NCBI GenBank assembly: GCA_014529675.2
Contig: CP076040.1
Span: 1,488,001 to 1,552,000 of the forward strand
Direction: 5' to 3'
DNA from: Opitutia bacterium ISCC 52
Lineage (GTDB): Bacteria > Verrucomicrobiota > Verrucomicrobiia > Opitutales > UBA2995
Length of the DNA stretch: 64,000 bases
Numbering within the stretch: position 1 is the stretch's first letter; the number at the start of each line of letters is the position of its first letter. The notes below the pieces were generated by a model. It was not told the DNA's origin. It saw only the letters and a program-made list of their open reading frames with translations, and did not search any database. This document shows, one piece after another, positions 62,771-64,000 of the stretch. A program made the translations under genes and the position numbers.

Positions 62771-63219
62771 ATACGAAATGCGCTTCGAAAAATTTAATAG
62801 TGCTGGTAAGTCTTTTAAGTCTGTTAAGCACGGTCAAGGCCTTTCCCAGTGATTGGCCCGAGTGGCGCAGCAATGGTCTGGATGGCGTTGTCCGGGAAGT
62901 TGGGTTTCCAAAGCAATGGTCGGCCGACGAAAATATTCTTTGGGAGGTAGACTTACCTGCACCTGGAAACTCATCTCCCATCGTTTTTGAAGATCGGATA
63001 TTTGTTACTTGCGCAACTGAAGACGGAGCTGAGCGAGGACTACTTGCTTTCAATCGGGGAGACGGAAGCTTGCTCTGGCACCGGAGTATTTCGTATCAAA
63101 ACGACGATCCCACTCACGCAAATACATGCGCTCCCTCGTCAATCAGTCGTCAAGCTCGACATCTAGATCCCATCAGAGCCGCAGAAAGAGCTCGCGGGTA
63201 TGATGAACTCACCGATTAG
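62767..63219 (+). pseudogene. Truncated PQQ-type propeller paralogue
   Basis: The frame starts at GTG 62767, overlapping the previous stop (GTGA), with a signal peptide (LIVLVSLLSLLSTVKA) and the first propeller blades (DWPEWRSNGLDGVVREVGFP, NSSPIVFEDRIFVTCATEDG). After YQNDDPTHANT the family sequence ends and an unrelated tail (CAPSSISRQARHLDPIRAAE) runs to the stop at about residue 150, whereas full homologues have roughly 400. A downstream deletion, next to REP-like repeats, is the likely cause. Confidence 0.75.
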
Positions 63220-63255
63220 CGATTGTGGAAAAGTGCCTGTTATGGGATTTCTAGA

Positions 63256-63391
63256 GTAGCACAGGCATCTTGCCTGTGTATGTTCCGCAAACTAACGCTT
63301 CCGATGAGCTTTAGTTTGGTCAGGAAATCCAACCCAATCGATTGCGAAACAAAATCCTTGTTCCACTACACAGGCAAGATGCCTGTGCTAC
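63256..63391. repeat. Inverted pair of REP-like hairpins (family D)
   Basis: GTAGCACAGGCATCTTGCCT starts at 63256 on the plus strand, and the same 20 bases end at 63391 on the minus strand. CACAGGCA/TGCCTGTG gives a perfect 8-bp stem with a TCT loop, headed by GTAG. The pair lies between the truncated PQQ gene and the regulator. Confidence 0.8.
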
Positions 63392-63401
63392 ATCCATAAA
63401 T

Positions 63402-64000
63402 CTACCTAATCGTAAACCCTTCGACGAAGTCGCCACGAAGTACTGTCGTTCGTGGTTTAGTCAGCTCACCACGTTCGTTGTTATACAAACGTTCCGACAC
63501 AATGTTAGTTGCTACCTCTGCCATTTCTTCGTGGCATTGGCGATAGCCAGAACAACCATCGGTGCGTGATGACCAGTTCAAAACCATGTAGCCAAATTCA
63601 TCTGGAACTTTGTAACCCAGGCTCGTGAAGTAATCTAAGATTTTGGAGCGAAAGGTGATGATGACATCCGGCTTGTATTGTTTGTGCCATACGTGCATGG
63701 CTTCGTAATCCGGTTTTTCAAACAGTAGCTCGGGTTTATGTATGTGTAAAATGGGTACGCGGTCTTTTTCTTTGATGAGCCTATTTTGATATTCCAGGAA
63801 ACCTGCGTTCCAAAGGTGACCGCCTCTTGTCTCGTTTTCAGAGTCGGTGATGAAGCCTGGGCGTTTGTAGCCGCGCTCGCTTAAGAAATCGAGGATGTCC
63901 TGCATGCACCGAAAATTATCGTAGAATACGCTGGGTATGTTTCCCAAGGGATCGGAGAATCCGATTGAGGCGACTGCAAACGGAGACCAGTCTAGTTTTA
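63402..64000 (-). CDS. LacI-family-type regulator, substrate-binding part (cut by window end)
   Basis: The frame is open to the window end, so the N-terminal DNA-binding domain lies outside. The visible part is the periplasmic-binding-protein-like effector domain: VASIGFSDPLGNIPSVFYDN, RCMQDILDFLSERGYKRPGF, WHKQYKPDVIITFRSKILDY and the C-terminal VATNIVSERLYNNERGELTK with PRTTVLRGDFVEGFTI. This pattern is that of LacI/GalR-type sugar-responsive regulators. It may control the sulfatase/PQQ locus or genes beyond the window. Confidence 0.78.
   Translation of the reverse strand, partial: KLDWSPFAVASIGFSDPLGNIPSVFYDNFRCMQDILDFLSERGYKRPGFITDSENETRGGHLWNAGFLEYQNRLIKEKDRVPILHIHKPELLFEKPDYEAMHVWHKQYKPDVIITFRSKILDYFTSLGYKVPDEFGYMVLNWSSRTDGCSGYRQCHEEMAEVATNIVSERLYNNERGELTKPRTTVLRGDFVEGFTIR

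Overview
The window looks like a chromosomal segment of a heterotrophic bacterium of the Verrucomicrobiota (Opitutae-like) or a close PVC relative. The evidence is the gene set: paired DUF1592/DUF1552 and PSD1/DUF1501 proteins, DUF1080 (3-keto-disaccharide hydrolase-like) proteins, three formylglycine-type sulfatases, a GxGYxYP protein, PQQ-type propellers and agarase-like glycosidases, mixed with ordinary housekeeping genes. The assignment is inference from families; no rRNA is present. Composition is moderate GC, and nothing suggests a plasmid or prophage.

Layout. 1-2.7 kb: amino-sugar catabolism (end of nagA, nagB), a REP-like pair and a secreted propeller. 2.7-8.4 kb: an SSS symporter, a glycosyltransferase broken by one amber codon, a secreted carbon-nitrogen hydrolase and a sulfatase. 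8.6-11.6 kb: rsmG, a fatty acid hydroxylase, a GNAT enzyme and a NIPSNAP protein. 11.6-22.6 kb: the DUF1552/DUF1592 cytochrome pair, a nonsense-mutated GxxExxY gene, an SGNH esterase, a MOSC protein, a PhoD-like phosphatase and two overlapping MDR dehydrogenases. 22.8-28.3 kb: an Asp-box propeller coupled to a large unknown secreted protein, then a GxGYxYP lipoprotein with a small secreted protein, separated by a nested repeat (a MITE inside a REP pair). 28.7-38.6 kb: a signal-peptide/LuxR chimera followed by DUF1080-DUF1080-PSD1-DUF1501 and two agarase-like proteins. 38.8-46.5 kb: tRNA-Leu(UAA), ExoD-like, nadD, rsfS, a DUF481 protein and the cytochrome c assembly genes (lipoprotein-ResB-CcsA). 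46.6-50.7 kb: a second PhoD-like enzyme, a sulfatase, a RidA-family protein and a REP-associated transposase (RAYT) between its REP elements. 50.7-59.2 kb: a tRNA wobble-base modification island. 59.3-64 kb: a small membrane protein, a 160-bp inverted repeat, a sulfatase, PQQ propellers (one truncated) and a partial LacI-type regulator.

The most unusual region is the wobble-base island. It brings together a TrhP-like U32 protein, a small ferredoxin, an unknown membrane protein, Tgt, QueA, QueF, QueE, QueC, QueG and CmoB, that is, most of the queuosine pathway (G34) plus both known structural steps towards cmo5U34. The Tgt keeps its catalytic aspartates but has lost all three zinc-binding cysteines and the glutamate of the substrate-recognition loop.

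Repeats form the second theme. At least four sequence-distinct hairpin families in the intergenic DNA carry a GTAG head next to the hairpin, the signature expected of RAYT substrates, yet only one RAYT gene is present. Several genes are decaying through single stop codons or truncation.
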